Shown here one piece after another: positions 11,701 to 22,940 of a stretch of 64,000 nt of DNA. This DNA comes from Sordariomycetes sp. S80-01Y. Lineage: Eukaryota; Ascomycota; Sordariomycetes. The DNA lies in the NCBI GenBank assembly GCA_037042185.1, contig JAXQJY010000026.1:1116001-1180000 (forward strand), in the 5' to 3' direction. Made by a program: the position numbers and the translations under genes. The stretch's first letter is position 1, and each line of letters begins with the position of its first letter. The notes beneath the pieces were generated by a model, which did not search any database, had not been told where the DNA came from, and saw only the letters and a program-made list of their open reading frames with translations.

Positions 11701-13975
11701 GTGTTTCTCAGGGCTGGCGCGAATCAAGTCCCTGAGTCTGTGCATCAACACTTGGTGCATCTCAGGCGGCGCCGTGCCTGCTTTCTGGGCGAGCAGCGTC
11801 GATTCCCTCAACAAGCGGAGGCAGAGGGCGTAGGGCTGGTAGGTCAGCGGTTCGTCGATGCTGGACTTTTCCAGCATGCGCTTCATTATGCTGTCAAAGA
11901 GGCTGCGCATCGGCGGCGTGAACTCGATGAAAGGCCGGTTGTCCAGTTTGGCGCAAAGGTCGCCCAGCGATGACATGTCGAGCAAGTTCGTAACCCCCAC
12001 AATGAGCCGCACAAGGGCATCGGCGGCTCTTGGGTCCTGACTCGAGGAGAACGCCCGCCACAGCTGGTCCGTATGGCGTTCTTCGTAAGTCCGTGTGACG
12101 GCCAGGAATCCGACAATGTTGGCGCTTTCGTTGATGATAGCCGGATGACTGTTGGCGCCGAGGATGTATTCTATAATCGAGCCGCGTTTCAGGTAATCGG
12201 CCATATGCCTTAGTACAGGTTGTGTCGGGTCTTCCTCGAACCGCTTCCACAAGCTCACGAGGGTCTGGCACATACTTGAGGCAGCCATCACCCGTAGCTG
12301 CATTTGGCTGCAGCGTATGAGCTTCGAAAGAATATCGAACTTCCATTCCAGGCACATGGCATCGGGGACCCAGTGTTTGGGCAGCTGAGGATAGGTGTTC
12401 TTGAACTTCCGCACACGGTCCAGCGTTGCGTTATTGTCCTCCGAGTACTTGACGCGCAGGTTCAAAAGACACGCGAGGCGCTCTATCAATTGGGAGACGT
12501 AGATCTTGTCTATCTGTGTGACATTCTTGTCGATGAGTGTATGCAAACAATCGTCCATCGCCGGCCAAAGTCGGTGGATTCTCGTCAGGTATTTCGCGGC
12601 GCAGTCCCGGCCGGCTGGGCTGTTGAAACGCAAGGTGGCGCTGCGAACTGAGCTGATCAAGCTCGCCGCGCCGCTTGAAAGCGAGTCCAAAAGCGCAGGA
12701 AACGTTGGAAGGAGCTCTACCAGGGATTCCATTAGTTCGCATACTTGCGGGGAGCCTTCGCCAAAGGTGTAGTTCAGCTGATCTGCAAATTCGTGATGCT
12801 GATCAACGCCCATGTCGTCTACCTCAGCATCATCGGTTTCGGACTGTATTAAGGCCCCAAATTGCTCTAGGAAGGGGGGGGAAAGCAACTGCGGCTGGGT
12901 CTTCTGATCGGCAATCAGCGCCATTTCACTACCCTTGGCCATGATGAGATCCCTGTCTATCAGGTGCTTGGTCAAACGCATGAGATTGGCATAGTAGTCG
13001 ACAACAACATCGCGGAACTGAGGTATGTGATGAAGGGGAGGCCTTAACAAGGAAGTCAGTATGTATTCCGATCAACACGGGCAGGCGACTCACCTGTGGT
13101 TGAGCATGGAGGTAGGCGTCTTTGACAAAACCTTGAGAAAGTCGCCGTGCGTTCTAAAGGACTCTAATCTTTGTTCTCTGCCCTTGCTTTCGATATGGTG
13201 GACATATCTGAAGAGCCAGTCGTTTACGTTCGTTAAGATGTGGGGTTCCGCCTGAGCTACTGCCTGTCAGCTCGTGGCCAGTCGGTTCGAGAATCACAAG
13301 CCACTTACGCCCTGCTAGATATGCGACCAGTCTTTCAACGACCTCGCACGGATGCTCTGATGGGTCTTTGTATGGGAAATCGAGTATTGGGTCCTGTGCT
13401 TGGGCGTTGAGGCCACCTACTCTTATGTCTTCGATTGTGCTCTGCATTTCAAGGTCATCGTCATCCCGGTCTTCGACAAGCTCGACCGGCGGACTTGATG
13501 AGCCTGTCGGTGGCGTTATGTACTCTTCGCGGTGTTCCTCTATCAGGTCCACATCGAGATCATCAACATTGTCTGGGGTGCTCCGTCCACGGGCACCTGA
13601 GCCGGACTGTTCGAGTAATGGAGGCGGCGAGGCGTCCTTGTCGTCGCTCGAGTTCGTCTTTCGCAGATTAATCGTGACTTTGCTGCTTGAGGGGGGGCCT
13701 GCGTTTTGAGGGCTGCCATTCGATGTTTCTGTGGGCGTCTGAGGGTCGTCCATCGTCATTGACTGCTCGGAAGCTACCGCCTCCTCGGTGCTGGTGATGT
13801 GGACGGGACTGGATTTGTCGCGCATCTCAGCCACGCTGTCGCCGGAGCCCGACGTTCGCCGACGTTTGCGAGAGGCGGCGTCGGTGTCATCAAATGGGTT
13901 CGGTCGTGTCGAGCCAGGTTCGGAGGAGGGGGCTCGTGGAGGCGGTGAATGGGAGGACTGGGCGGCGGGGTCCAT
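5750..13975 (-). CDS. Giant USP-family ubiquitin carboxyl-terminal hydrolase (peptidase C19)
   Basis: Eleven exons join in frame to 2,569 residues: complement(join(5750..5784, 5859..5915, 5965..8276, 8324..8375, 8423..8995, 9041..9359, 9405..9949, 10010..10352, 10399..13042, 13094..13256, 13309..13975)). The first 220 residues are disordered and charged. About 1,350 residues of helical, armadillo-like sequence follow. The USP catalytic core spans about 1585-1910: the Cys box (GLRN-SNTCYLNS, Cys about 1595), a zinc-ribbon-like CxxC near residue 1755, and the His box (SGHYYSY, His about 1845) followed by WFEFND. The C-terminal 650 residues are helical and match, from memory, the region called DUF3517 in fungal USPs. 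Architecture and length resemble human USP9X, USP24 and USP34. It should remove ubiquitin from substrates in cytosol or nucleus; substrates cannot be read from the sequence. The 60-bp intron at 9950-10009 is a multiple of three and stop-free. Confidence 0.93.
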
Positions 13976-15642
13976 CTGGGCCTTGCGTACGAGTGTTGAG
14001 GCAAGCAGCCGAGAAGTCCACCGTGTCCGAAGACTTCAAGGTGTCGTGAGGGCCGACGGGGCGGCAGCTGTCCAGAATTAACATGTGCGATTGAGAGCTG
14101 TGAATGCTTTCGGCAGCAGCAGCCGGATGGAAGGTCCAGGTGGCTTCTATCGAGAGCTGGGTCGGGCGAATAGTTTGACACAAGCCGCTGGTATTCGCGG
14201 AGTGATTTGGCATTGATGATACAGGAAAGAAAAAAAAAGGCTTCAGCTTCGCGTGTCCGGGGTGTAGTGGTGACCTGAAGTCAAGAAGTGGGAATTGGAG
14301 TCCAGAGTATTGGAGGACGCGGCTGCTGTGGATTCGTACGACCCCGCGAGGGGTAGCTCTAGCCTGCCAGTGGGCTTCCAGAGGGCTCCCGGCGGGGATC
14401 ACCGTAGCGGTCCCTGGAGCTTCGAATCGGGCGCAGGGCTGGCTGAGACAAGGGGAGGCGGTGCTTGACATAGGAAAGCGGCCTTGGAATGGATTTGTCA
14501 CTCACCGGGATCTTTGGTGTGTTGGAGACGGTGGTGGCGGGACGATAAGCAGGTGCTTGGAGTGCGAGGTGGTGGGCTGAAGCCGGCAAGCAGCTCTGTC
14601 GGCTTGCAGCAGGTGTCAGCGGTGGCTCAAGCTCAGATTCAGGCCGATCGTCCAGTGGAGATGCTTGAGGCAAGCTGCGTGAACGCGCCAACCGGGGAGC
14701 CGTTGCGTCGCGATGTGTCGCCGTAAATAGCAAGATCTACGCAAAATGTGACGGGGATGACGCTGTCACAACGTCGCAAGCACAATGGACGAGATGATGA
14801 CAGGGAGAACCGCGCACAGCAACTGGACGTCCAAGTTGAACGAGGAGACCCGACCAGGCTGCCCTGGCGCTCCTAACAAGCGGACAGTACGTGCACGGTG
14901 CGTCAGAGGGGACGTCTGCGCCGTTGGGCGAGGCAGTCGCGCGTTCACGCAGTGGCGCACTGGGGCGTGAGATGTGCTCTGCCCCAGAAGCTTGCGTCGA
15001 AGCTTGCTGAGCGTCCGTCTCCTCGTGGTGGGGTGGCTCAACAACAGCTCGGGGCGTCTCTACAGTAGGTGATGTCGAAGGTCGCGAGCTTCCTCCGGGC
15101 TACGAGTCCCTACCCTACGATCGCGTGCATCTTGGCGATCACTCGCCCGCAATAGGCCAGAACAGGATCCTCTAATTATATAACATTGCACCGACAAACT
15201 ATCAAGCACGGGGAAACGTCTCTTGCATCAACATCGTGTGTCGCACAAGTGTGTTGGTTTGATCAAGACTTCGGGTCGGTGCGCTACGAGGTCGCGCGTG
15301 GTCGAAGCCTATTCGCACCGCCACCAATGGCCGTCTGTGGCGCCGAAATTTCTAGCCGCAGCTTTGACCTCAATTTCAACCCATTCGCAACTTTGCGCCA
15401 CGCTTGTCATTACAGCCTTGCCAGCGTCGTTGTTTAATCCAACAATTCTCTCAACACGGAACTCAATGGAGAGTCTGCCCCCTTACGAGTCTTAGAAGAA
15501 ACTACACTTTCGTCGCTTTGTGCTAAGCTCTGGGTCTCCACCGGTTGATCAAGAGACGCCTTCGTGTCGAGTAACCAAAATCACAGCTTCAACATTAACA
15601 GTACGGAGCTCCAGTCCGAGCTGGCGGGTTTGGCGGTCCAAG
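13976..15642. promoter_or_regulatory. Divergent promoter region between the deubiquitinase and POP3
   Basis: The two flanking genes diverge from this 1.67 kb stretch. A poly-A run near 14226 reads as a T/C-rich tract on the minus strand, about 250 bases upstream of the deubiquitinase start, which is a common fungal promoter feature. Open frames here look like noise. An untranslated leader exon for either gene is possible and cannot be excluded. Confidence 0.4.
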
Positions 15643-16505
15643 ATGGCAACACAAGCTCAGACAAACGCGCGCAAGCGCACTGTACATCAGCTTGACACGC
15701 CATACTCAACTGCGCAGTGGTAAGCCAAATGCGATGACTAGATGGGCGCGACAAGCAGGTTGACCCCATAGGCCTGAAGTATCACAGGGCGATCAAGATG
15801 CCCTTCTGGAGTTGCTTTGCAGGTAAAGCTAATTTCCATTCGCCGTATCTCACTTCGCTAACGATCGACAGCTTGCTAAGCCCGCTCGGCCAATATAGAC
15901 GCACCCATGTGAAGCCGTCCAAAGGGAAGAAGGCAGCGAAAGCCCAGCAGAAGAGGAAGAATCTATCAGAAGATGTCATAGAAACTGAGCCATCGCCACC
16001 ACCACCCCCTGAGCTTGCCCGCCATGTAGATATCGGTCTGAATGCTATCACAAAGAAGCTTGCGTCAAGATGCGCCGCGACCCGAGCTTCGGAGAAGACG
16101 TCCAAATCAACCCCTGAAGATGACGTCGCGTCTCCAGCTTCGGGACAAGGTCATGCCGTCATCTTTGTCGCCAGGGGCGACCAATCTTCGGCATTCAATT
16201 GCCACTTCCCCAAGATGGTCGCGGCGGCGTCACAGGGAACGGGTGAGCAGGAGAAGATAAGGCTCGTGGGGTTCTCGAGGCCGACTATGGATCGCTTGAG
16301 TAAATGCATCGGGATACCTAGGGTTTCGTCTATTGGGATCGCGAGGGATGCGCCAGGCGCAAAGGGATTGTTTGATATGGTGAAAGAGGCTGTCAAACCA
16401 GTCGAGGCGCCATGGCTCGAAAAAGGTAGCGGGCCGGCGTATTTGCCCACGAAGATCAACGCCATTGAAACGACAATTGGTCCGAAACGACAAAAGGCAG
16501 CTTGA
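15643..16505 (+). CDS. POP3: RNase P/MRP protein subunit POP3
   Basis: Three exons, join(15643..15719, 15772..15822, 15872..16505), give 253 residues. The two 5' exons are short (77 and 51 bp) and are needed to restore the conserved N-terminal block (TPYSTAQWPEVS, then LLELLCRLLSPLGQYR). A Lys-rich segment follows, then a domain of L7Ae/Pop3 type: HVDIGLNAITKKL near residues 95-107, AVIFVARGDQS near 138 and a C-terminal RLVGFSRPTMDRLSKCIG block near 180. Family knowledge: POP3 is a protein part of nuclear RNase P and nucleolar RNase MRP, acting in tRNA 5' maturation and rRNA processing. Intron 2 has a GCTAAC branch site. Length and block order fit fungal POP3. Confidence 0.85.
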
Positions 16506-17723
16506 ACCACAGTTCATACACTCAAATTAGTTGAAAAGATTGGAAATCAAGACCTAGTCAGTTCCAATACGTGCATTTCGCCGAATTAGTTGTTGATCTG
16601 CACTTTGCGAGTACCTCCAGAGCAAGAAGCCAACGGTGAGGTAAATGATAGAAGATAAATCACATTTCTAGATCAGAAACAGCAATTTCCTCGAAGCAAT
16701 GTTAGAGAGCCCGTTTTGAGCTCGCAACCTGGCTGTAGCAGCTATGCGGCGGAAGTTATACCGCTGCTCCAAAGAGAACCGTCGTCGAGCACCGGTACTA
16801 GCCGGCCTATAGCATATTTGTAAAACGAGGAGGGCAGAGAGCGTTTCCTAAGGCTAAATCTCTATTTATAAAACACGTGGATGGGCGCTTAAGACCTCGT
16901 TGAACTACGGTCATTTCCAAGTAGACACAGCAACAAATAAATCCTTCTCGCGCAGTGCACTTCACTGATCCAGTCGGTGTGAATCAGGGAGAATAGCTAA
17001 TCTCAGGTTATTCGAAGGACTCCTTGAGAGCCTCCTATCATGCACATGATGACGGAAAACAACGGCTCTGCGTACAGGCGCGCGTACCGCGGCAGTCCGT
17101 TTCCCACGTTGGCAAAAGCCAAGTAACTTTCTTGGCACGCAAGTTGTTTGATTAATATGGAAAGGAATTGCAGTTCCACTCCTTCTGAGGTATTTGAGAA
17201 GCTTCCATAACCTTCTTCAAGTTACATATGTGGTTTCTCGATCGGTGAAGAGGAGTTCGTCGACCAGGCCAAGACAAAACAAACAGGAGTCACGCACGCG
17301 GTCAAGTCCTAAGGGACATTCATCTGCATTTTAAAGATCAGAGGAGCCCAAGGTCAGTTCAAAAGTGTTTTAGCACTTTCTGCAAGGCAGACGAGCTGCA
17401 AATTGGAGAGCCGCTTTACCAAGCAAGGGCTCAAGGGACGGACGGCAAGCGAGGCAAGGCCCCTGGCTGCACCTTCCATCTCAGAACTTGAATTTACGCG
17501 CTAGTTCTAGTGCAGCTGCTCCTGAGGTCTAGTGGGCAGCTAGAGTGCATGATTTCTGCACATGCCCCTCCTTGTTTGTTTACCTTCATCTCCTCTCAAG
17601 CATAGTCAGCCTCCACGCTATAGGCGTCTTCGCAGGGAGCTACACACCTTGATTCATATATACTTCATTCAAGGCTTTGTTTCTTAAGAGCACCTAAAGT
17701 CTCCACTGTTCTAGCGTGCCTCC
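16506..17723. other. Intergenic, no gene seen
   Basis: Tandem genes flank 1.2 kb with no long open frame on either strand. I see no terminal repeats or transposase remnants. It probably holds the 3' end of POP3 and the promoter of the next gene. Confidence 0.5.
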
Positions 17724-20089
17724 ATGGCCGCTCCGGGTCGCGGGGGCCCAGCGAAGGGCAACTCAGGGTGGGGTGACCCCAAGGCTCTCGCTGCTGCTCG
17801 CGAACTCGCACAGCCCTTCAAGTCGAGTGGTGGCAAAAGCCAAGGTCAGACTTCTAGCCAAGGTACCGGAGGAAGGAGCGGAGCAAGCTCATTCAAGCCA
17901 CCGTTTCGAGGCTCCGCGTCTCGTCGTGAGCAAACCTCCGACCTCTCCAACACACGAACTGACCACAAAGGCTCAGCACTAGACCGCGGTCAGAGCACCC
18001 GAGAAACTCAGCGCTCAGTCAATCAGCGCTCCTTTGACAGAGAAATGGAGTCTCGCCCGGGAGTCCAGCGTCCCTCAGGCAGAAAGATCATCGCCGGGGA
18101 CGCCATGACCTGGTTAAAGGCCACAACATCTGGTAAGCCCGCCAACGAAAACATCAAAGGTGAGTTCCCAAAGCTCGTCCTGATACTTCGAGCGTAGTAT
18201 CTGACATGTATAGCAGACGTGGCCACACAACCGGCGAAGGCTACTCCGAAGGCGGCTGCAACTACAACCGTCCCAGACTCTAGCGCAAAGCAGGACCGTC
18301 ACTCTACTGCTCAAAGCCGGGACGGTCCGGAGACACGTCTTTCTCGTCTACAAATTGAGAGAGAGATCGAAGAGAGAAAGATAAAGTGCATATCAGCTAA
18401 ACTCAACTGTCTCACAGCGGTGCCGAGTGCCTCTCATTCAGCTCGTTCAGCTACTCCTCAAGATGCTCAATCCTTATCTGCTTCTTCAGCTCAGGCTGAC
18501 AGACAAAGTAATTTCATTGAAGCTATTACTTATGATAACACTGGCGCGATGCAGGTGGACACTTCTCAGCCTTGTACTGCTCGTACCGCACAGTTGGGCC
18601 GTGACCCTAGGGACGTCCTTAATCAGATACTAGGTAGGCTCGAGAAGGACCCTGCTTACTTCAAGAAGCTCGCCGCAGGATCCGCGTCTGCTGTAGTGAC
18701 TGGAAACTCCGTATCGGAACCAACTGCATCCACCACCACGACTACTACTGCTCAACCCACCCCTTCTCAGACCTTGACATCTCAAACCCCCCCAACACAG
18801 GATGCCATACTTCAAGAAGCTCGGTCACCGTTGGGAATGGTCGCAACAGATAGCCAGCATCTGAAAGCGAGCTCTGAGCTGAAGCAATCCATTGGGTCGA
18901 ATGCCAGCATTGTGACGGCTTTCAAAGAGCTCAAGCTGGAAGACAAGCAGAAGTCCGAAACTGGCCCAACCGCTGACACGCAGCCCGATTCTGTTGCCAC
19001 GGTCGAACGTCCAGTGTCGGCATCGAAAAGGTCTGAAGCTTCTAAACAGGGCAGTAGCAAGCGCTCGAATCTCCTGCCCCCGTCTGTCAAAGGCTGGCTT
19101 TTGAATTCCAGCCCCACCTCGCCAGTCGTGGCTACAGATACCCCTTCCGTGGCTTCGAAGACTCGAGACCTGAATGTCTCCAAGACAAGCCCAGAGCCTG
19201 GGACCCATTGTGAAGCTCAAGAATCGACTGGTGTCTACAGTATTCAGGAGCCTGCCGTCTGCACGGACACTCAACAGCCTCACCCTGTCGCCGCCCCAGC
19301 GCGTAAGAGGGGCCCCGGACTAGAGTCATCTATGTTCAACCACATGTCCTCCAAGGCTGACCAAAAGAACTCCTCACCTGGTCTGAATGCTCAGTCCGAG
19401 CCGTTCATTCCGTCTATTACCCCTTCTACCAACGGTATGTGCCCCTTGAGGACGTCTTCTCCCAAATCGCTGCTCCGTTCCCAAGACCACGCATTTCCTC
19501 CCCCATGGGATGCTCACTGGGACTTCTAACCATTGCGCTTTGACACAAATTTGCTGATGGATACATAGTCACAGAGTCTCGAAACCAGCACCAGCTGTCC
19601 GGCCAGTTCCCAATGGGCATGATGACGGGTCAGTCCACCAACAGCAACCCCGGTGCAGCCAGCCAGGCAACCCAGACCTTGAACAGTCCCTTTGGGGGCG
19701 GTGCATTGAATAGAATGACCAGCACTGACCTTCAGAACGCTCGAGAGTCGCCTTCTGCTGGATCGGATAGCCCGACCAAGACGCCAACCGGATACAGCGT
19801 GCCAAAAACGAGAAAGGGTCTCAAAGACTCTTACTGGGCTTTCGATCCCAAGTAAGCACTATACGAGCCCGCCATTCGTTAGCGGACATGTACCTTGGGC
19901 TTAGACAGTTTTGGAAGCTGGTCAAAAGTGACAGCAGATGTGAAGGAACTGGTAAACAAGGGTGTGGCCGCAAACGCGCAAGCTTCTCGGCAGAATATTG
20001 AAGCTCCTCAGCTTGGACAGCACGGTCAATCGCAAGCTGATGTCGCTACCGATATACCTTCTCAGCTTGTCATATCGACGGCGCGGTGA
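17724..20089 (+). CDS. Unrecognised Ser/Thr-rich, mostly disordered protein
   Basis: Four exons, join(17724..18159, 18217..19434, 19569..19851, 19909..20089), close in frame to 705 residues. Introns are 57, 134 and 57 bp with GTGAGT, GTATGT and GTAAGC donors. I do not recognise a family. The N-terminus is Gly/Ser/Arg-rich, followed by a short ordered-looking motif (GRKIIAGDAMTWLKATTSG, about 128-146). A charged, possibly coiled-coil helix lies near 185-210 (LQIEREIEERKIK). A second ordered patch near 285-310 reads PRDVLNQILGRLEKDPAYFKKL. A conserved-looking C-terminal block follows (LKDSYWAF, then FGSWSKVTADVKELVNKG). These patches in disordered sequence suggest short docking motifs. The 134-bp second intron is the weakest part of the model. 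Confidence 0.72.
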
Positions 20090-20277
20090 AAACGGGGCGG
20101 CGGATCGGAACCTGTTCATTCGAAGCAACATGCCAATAGTCGGTCTGGATTTCTTTCTTTCGTCACATAGGGCTGTCCAGGAGCAGACCATACACGTGCG
20201 ATCAAATGCTATTAATAGTAATTGACCTCATGGTTGATCTGATTCGCTATGCATTACAAACAATCGACATCAGCTCA

Positions 20278-22299
20278 TCATGAGTGATTCGACATGCCCT
20301 TGTCCAACATCTTGATGCCCTCCCTGACCTTTGGCGAATAGTGCTTCCTCAGCAATTCTCCTTCCCACACTGTAGCTGCGAACGGATTACTGCCCTCGAC
20401 GGTCCCAGCCGTGCCGTTGTACTTTCCATCGCCTTTCCTCTCTTCCGTGTTCCAGAGACTGGCCACCTTCTTCCCGTGTGTACCCGCCACGTCGTTCAGC
20501 AAAGCTAGCGCTCCCTGCGTCGACTTCTCCGGCATCTGCAGCGCGGCAGACATCATCTGCTTGGTGAATGCCGCCAGTCTGGTTGGGGGCACGGAGCGGA
20601 TGTTGTACGGCGGCAGCAAGATCGCCGTCAGCGCCCGCAACAGCAAGACGGTCGTAGTCTGAACGTTGATCTTGGAGGTCGTCGATGTTGCGGAGGGTGG
20701 CTTGGTGAGCTCGAGATCGGCGTCCATCGAGATGGGGAGGAGGGTGTTGAAGAGATGGGTTGTGAAGAAGGAGAGGTCGAGGTGGAGATTTGACCTCGAG
20801 TTGTGCGCGTCCTGGCCGGCGAGCAAAGCATAGGCTGTGACGGTACACAGCAGGGCCTCGCGTGTCAGGTTCCGGTCAGGTGTATCGTCGTCTTCGTCTT
20901 CTTCCTGCTCCTCATCGCCCTCGCCCTCAGCGTCCTTGTCCGCGTAGCGCACCAGGTCCTTCAGCGCCTCGAGCAAATCACCGAAGAAGTCCTGGTTGAT
21001 CAGGTGCGCGTACTTGGCCAAACCCTCCAGCACCGCCCCCATCAAGTGCGGAACCCTAGCCTTGAGTACCCGGAAATACGTTGCAAAGACAAGCTTCAAC
21101 GTCTCGCTCTGCATCCTCTCCCTCTCCTCGTGGCTGACCAGCGCGTCGGCCTGGTGCATGTCCTTCTCCAAGCCCTTCTGCTCCTTCATCTCCTTCCTCT
21201 GGCGCTTCGTGCGGAACTCTTTTTTGAACTTCTTCTTTGGTTCCTGGTCTCGCTCGACTGTGTCGTGGGAGGCCTTGCCGGAGAACTCGGAGAGGAGGCG
21301 CAGAGAGAGGAAGAGGTTGAGGACAGATTCATGGACGAAGTAGTTGCGAGCCTTCATCATCTTTGCAAGGGTTGCGACGGCCTCCATCGATGGTCTGCCC
21401 TCTTCGTCGTCTCGGAAGAGCGTCTCAAGGGCTGCGAGGCACTTCTTTCCGTTGTCATCCACGAAACGCTTGCTAAGCTTGCCAACAAGAATCTTGACCA
21501 AATCACCGCGGAAGTTGAAGTGCGGCACATCCGTCACAAGGGTGCAAGCACACGTCACGGCCACACTGGCTATCTTTTCTGCCCCGGCCACGTTCGGATT
21601 CGGTCGAGCGCACTTGGCCAGTTCCTTGACATACGCCTGATACCCAGCCACCAACGACTGCTCATAGGACCGCAGCTGGCGGACCTCCTTGGAGAGCTTC
21701 TCCTTAGAAGACTCCTCGGACAAGGGGCGGATGCGGTAGCCAGGGATGACGTCCTTGTAGACCGAGAGCTGTGTCACGAGACTCAGGATCTTGATGGCTG
21801 GAATCTTGGTGCCGCCAATCTTGCCGAGGGCCCTGAAGGCGCCAACGTTGTCTTCGGGGTTTTCGTTGACGGCGGTGGCGATGCGGGCGAGTTCTTCTTG
21901 CGCATCAAGGATTTGCTCCTCCTCCGACTTGACGACCTCGACGGGCTTTTCCTTGGACTCGACAACTTCGTCTTCGGATACGATGCCGTCGTCTTTTCCT
22001 TCTAACCACTCATTGTCACTCTCGACGCTGGCAGCGTCGTCATCCAAGCCTCGCAAAAACTCCTTGTTGCCCTCTTCCGTGTCTATCCTCGGAAGACGAT
22101 TGCTCTCCTTGATGTCCTTGCTTTTCTCCTTCTTCTTGTCCTTCTTGTTTTTCCTCGGACGAGACTCGTAGTCTTGCTCTAAGTCCCAGCTCGATGCATT
22201 CTTGAAGAAGGCTTTCTGAGATTGTTTCGAAGTTGCCTGGGGTGCCTCGTCATCAGACTCGTGGGCGAGCTTGCGCCTCTTGACGCCGTTGAGAGCCAT
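20278..22299 (-). CDS. NOC3: NOC3-like nucleolar complex protein, 60S ribosome biogenesis
   Basis: One uninterrupted exon of 673 residues. A basic, Lys-rich N-terminus with nuclear/nucleolar-type signals (KRRK near residue 8, KNKKDKKKEKSK near 50) is followed by an acidic stretch. The NOC3 N-terminal domain shows ENPEDNVGAFRALGKIG, then VYKDVIPGYRIRPLSEE and KEVRQLRSYEQSLVAGYQAYV (about 155-240). A CBF/NOC-type helical repeat domain fills the C-terminal half, broken by an acidic run near 470. Family knowledge: Noc3 pairs with Noc2 on late nucleolar pre-60S particles, and it has been linked to DNA replication licensing in yeast. It converges with the unrecognised gene on its left, leaving 188 bp between stops. 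An inverted CCAAT box lies about 135 bases upstream. Confidence 0.92.
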   Translation of the reverse strand: MALNGVKRRKLAHESDDEAPQATSKQSQKAFFKNASSWDLEQDYESRPRKNKKDKKKEKSKDIKESNRLPRIDTEEGNKEFLRGLDDDAASVESDNEWLEGKDDGIVSEDEVVESKEKPVEVVKSEEEQILDAQEELARIATAVNENPEDNVGAFRALGKIGGTKIPAIKILSLVTQLSVYKDVIPGYRIRPLSEESSKEKLSKEVRQLRSYEQSLVAGYQAYVKELAKCARPNPNVAGAEKIASVAVTCACTLVTDVPHFNFRGDLVKILVGKLSKRFVDDNGKKCLAALETLFRDDEEGRPSMEAVATLAKMMKARNYFVHESVLNLFLSLRLLSEFSGKASHDTVERDQEPKKKFKKEFRTKRQRKEMKEQKGLEKDMHQADALVSHEERERMQSETLKLVFATYFRVLKARVPHLMGAVLEGLAKYAHLINQDFFGDLLEALKDLVRYADKDAEGEGDEEQEEDEDDDTPDRNLTREALLCTVTAYALLAGQDAHNSRSNLHLDLSFFTTHLFNTLLPISMDADLELTKPPSATSTTSKINVQTTTVLLLRALTAILLPPYNIRSVPPTRLAAFTKQMMSAALQMPEKSTQGALALLNDVAGTHGKKVASLWNTEERKGDGKYNGTAGTVEGSNPFAATVWEGELLRKHYSPKVREGIKMLDKGMSNHS

Positions 22300-22940
22300 G
22301 ACGCGAGCCCTTGAGAATTAATTATGTGAACAGGTTTGCTTGAGTCGAGTAGGGACGATTGGCTGATTGACCGGAACGGTTGAGTGAGTGAGGTCGGGTG
22401 ATGGAAAATCTTGGTGAGTCGCATGGAGGGGCCAATCAGAGGCTGCTCATCCGGCTCACCGCCAAAATTTTGGTGTTTTCTGCCAGATGCCAATGCTTAT
22501 CTTATCAGTGGCCTTGGCAATTTATACAGCGGGGTGGGCGGCGGTAAAGTGAAGCGAAAGAGAGACAGCAACAATTATTATCAACTTCTGATGGAATGTT
22601 TCCGGGGTTTGCATAAAAGAACGAGACTGTCTTCCGTCGCAATTTTCACCGCGCGTATTTTAATCAGTGCTTTGCCGACAGAAATCTCTGTTTTGAGAAG
22701 AATCCAAAAATTCAAAATCTGCTATCCGCAAGCTGTGTTTCATGAGCAGCCTAGAGAACATATAGGCATTCTGAGGGCGGTTGGCGGGCTCGGTCCATGA
22801 CGATATAGACCAAGCCTCGAGTGGGGGGTCACTAGGGGCTGGGATCATGGTCGTGCTGTTCATTACAGCACCCACTTCATTGCATTCCAGCAGTCATTCG
22901 AGTGAAGAGAAGTTAAATCGAGAGGTCGCGTGGGGTCTCG
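22300..22940. other. Intergenic: NOC3 promoter and 3' flank of the dehydrogenase
   Basis: A CCAAT motif at 22432-22436 (plus strand) is inverted relative to NOC3 and well placed to serve it. No coding exon is seen. Confidence 0.45.

Noticed and set aside
13284-13297. GGTTCGA string as a tRNA B box
   Set aside because: It lies in an intron of the deubiquitinase with no A box or pairing stems.
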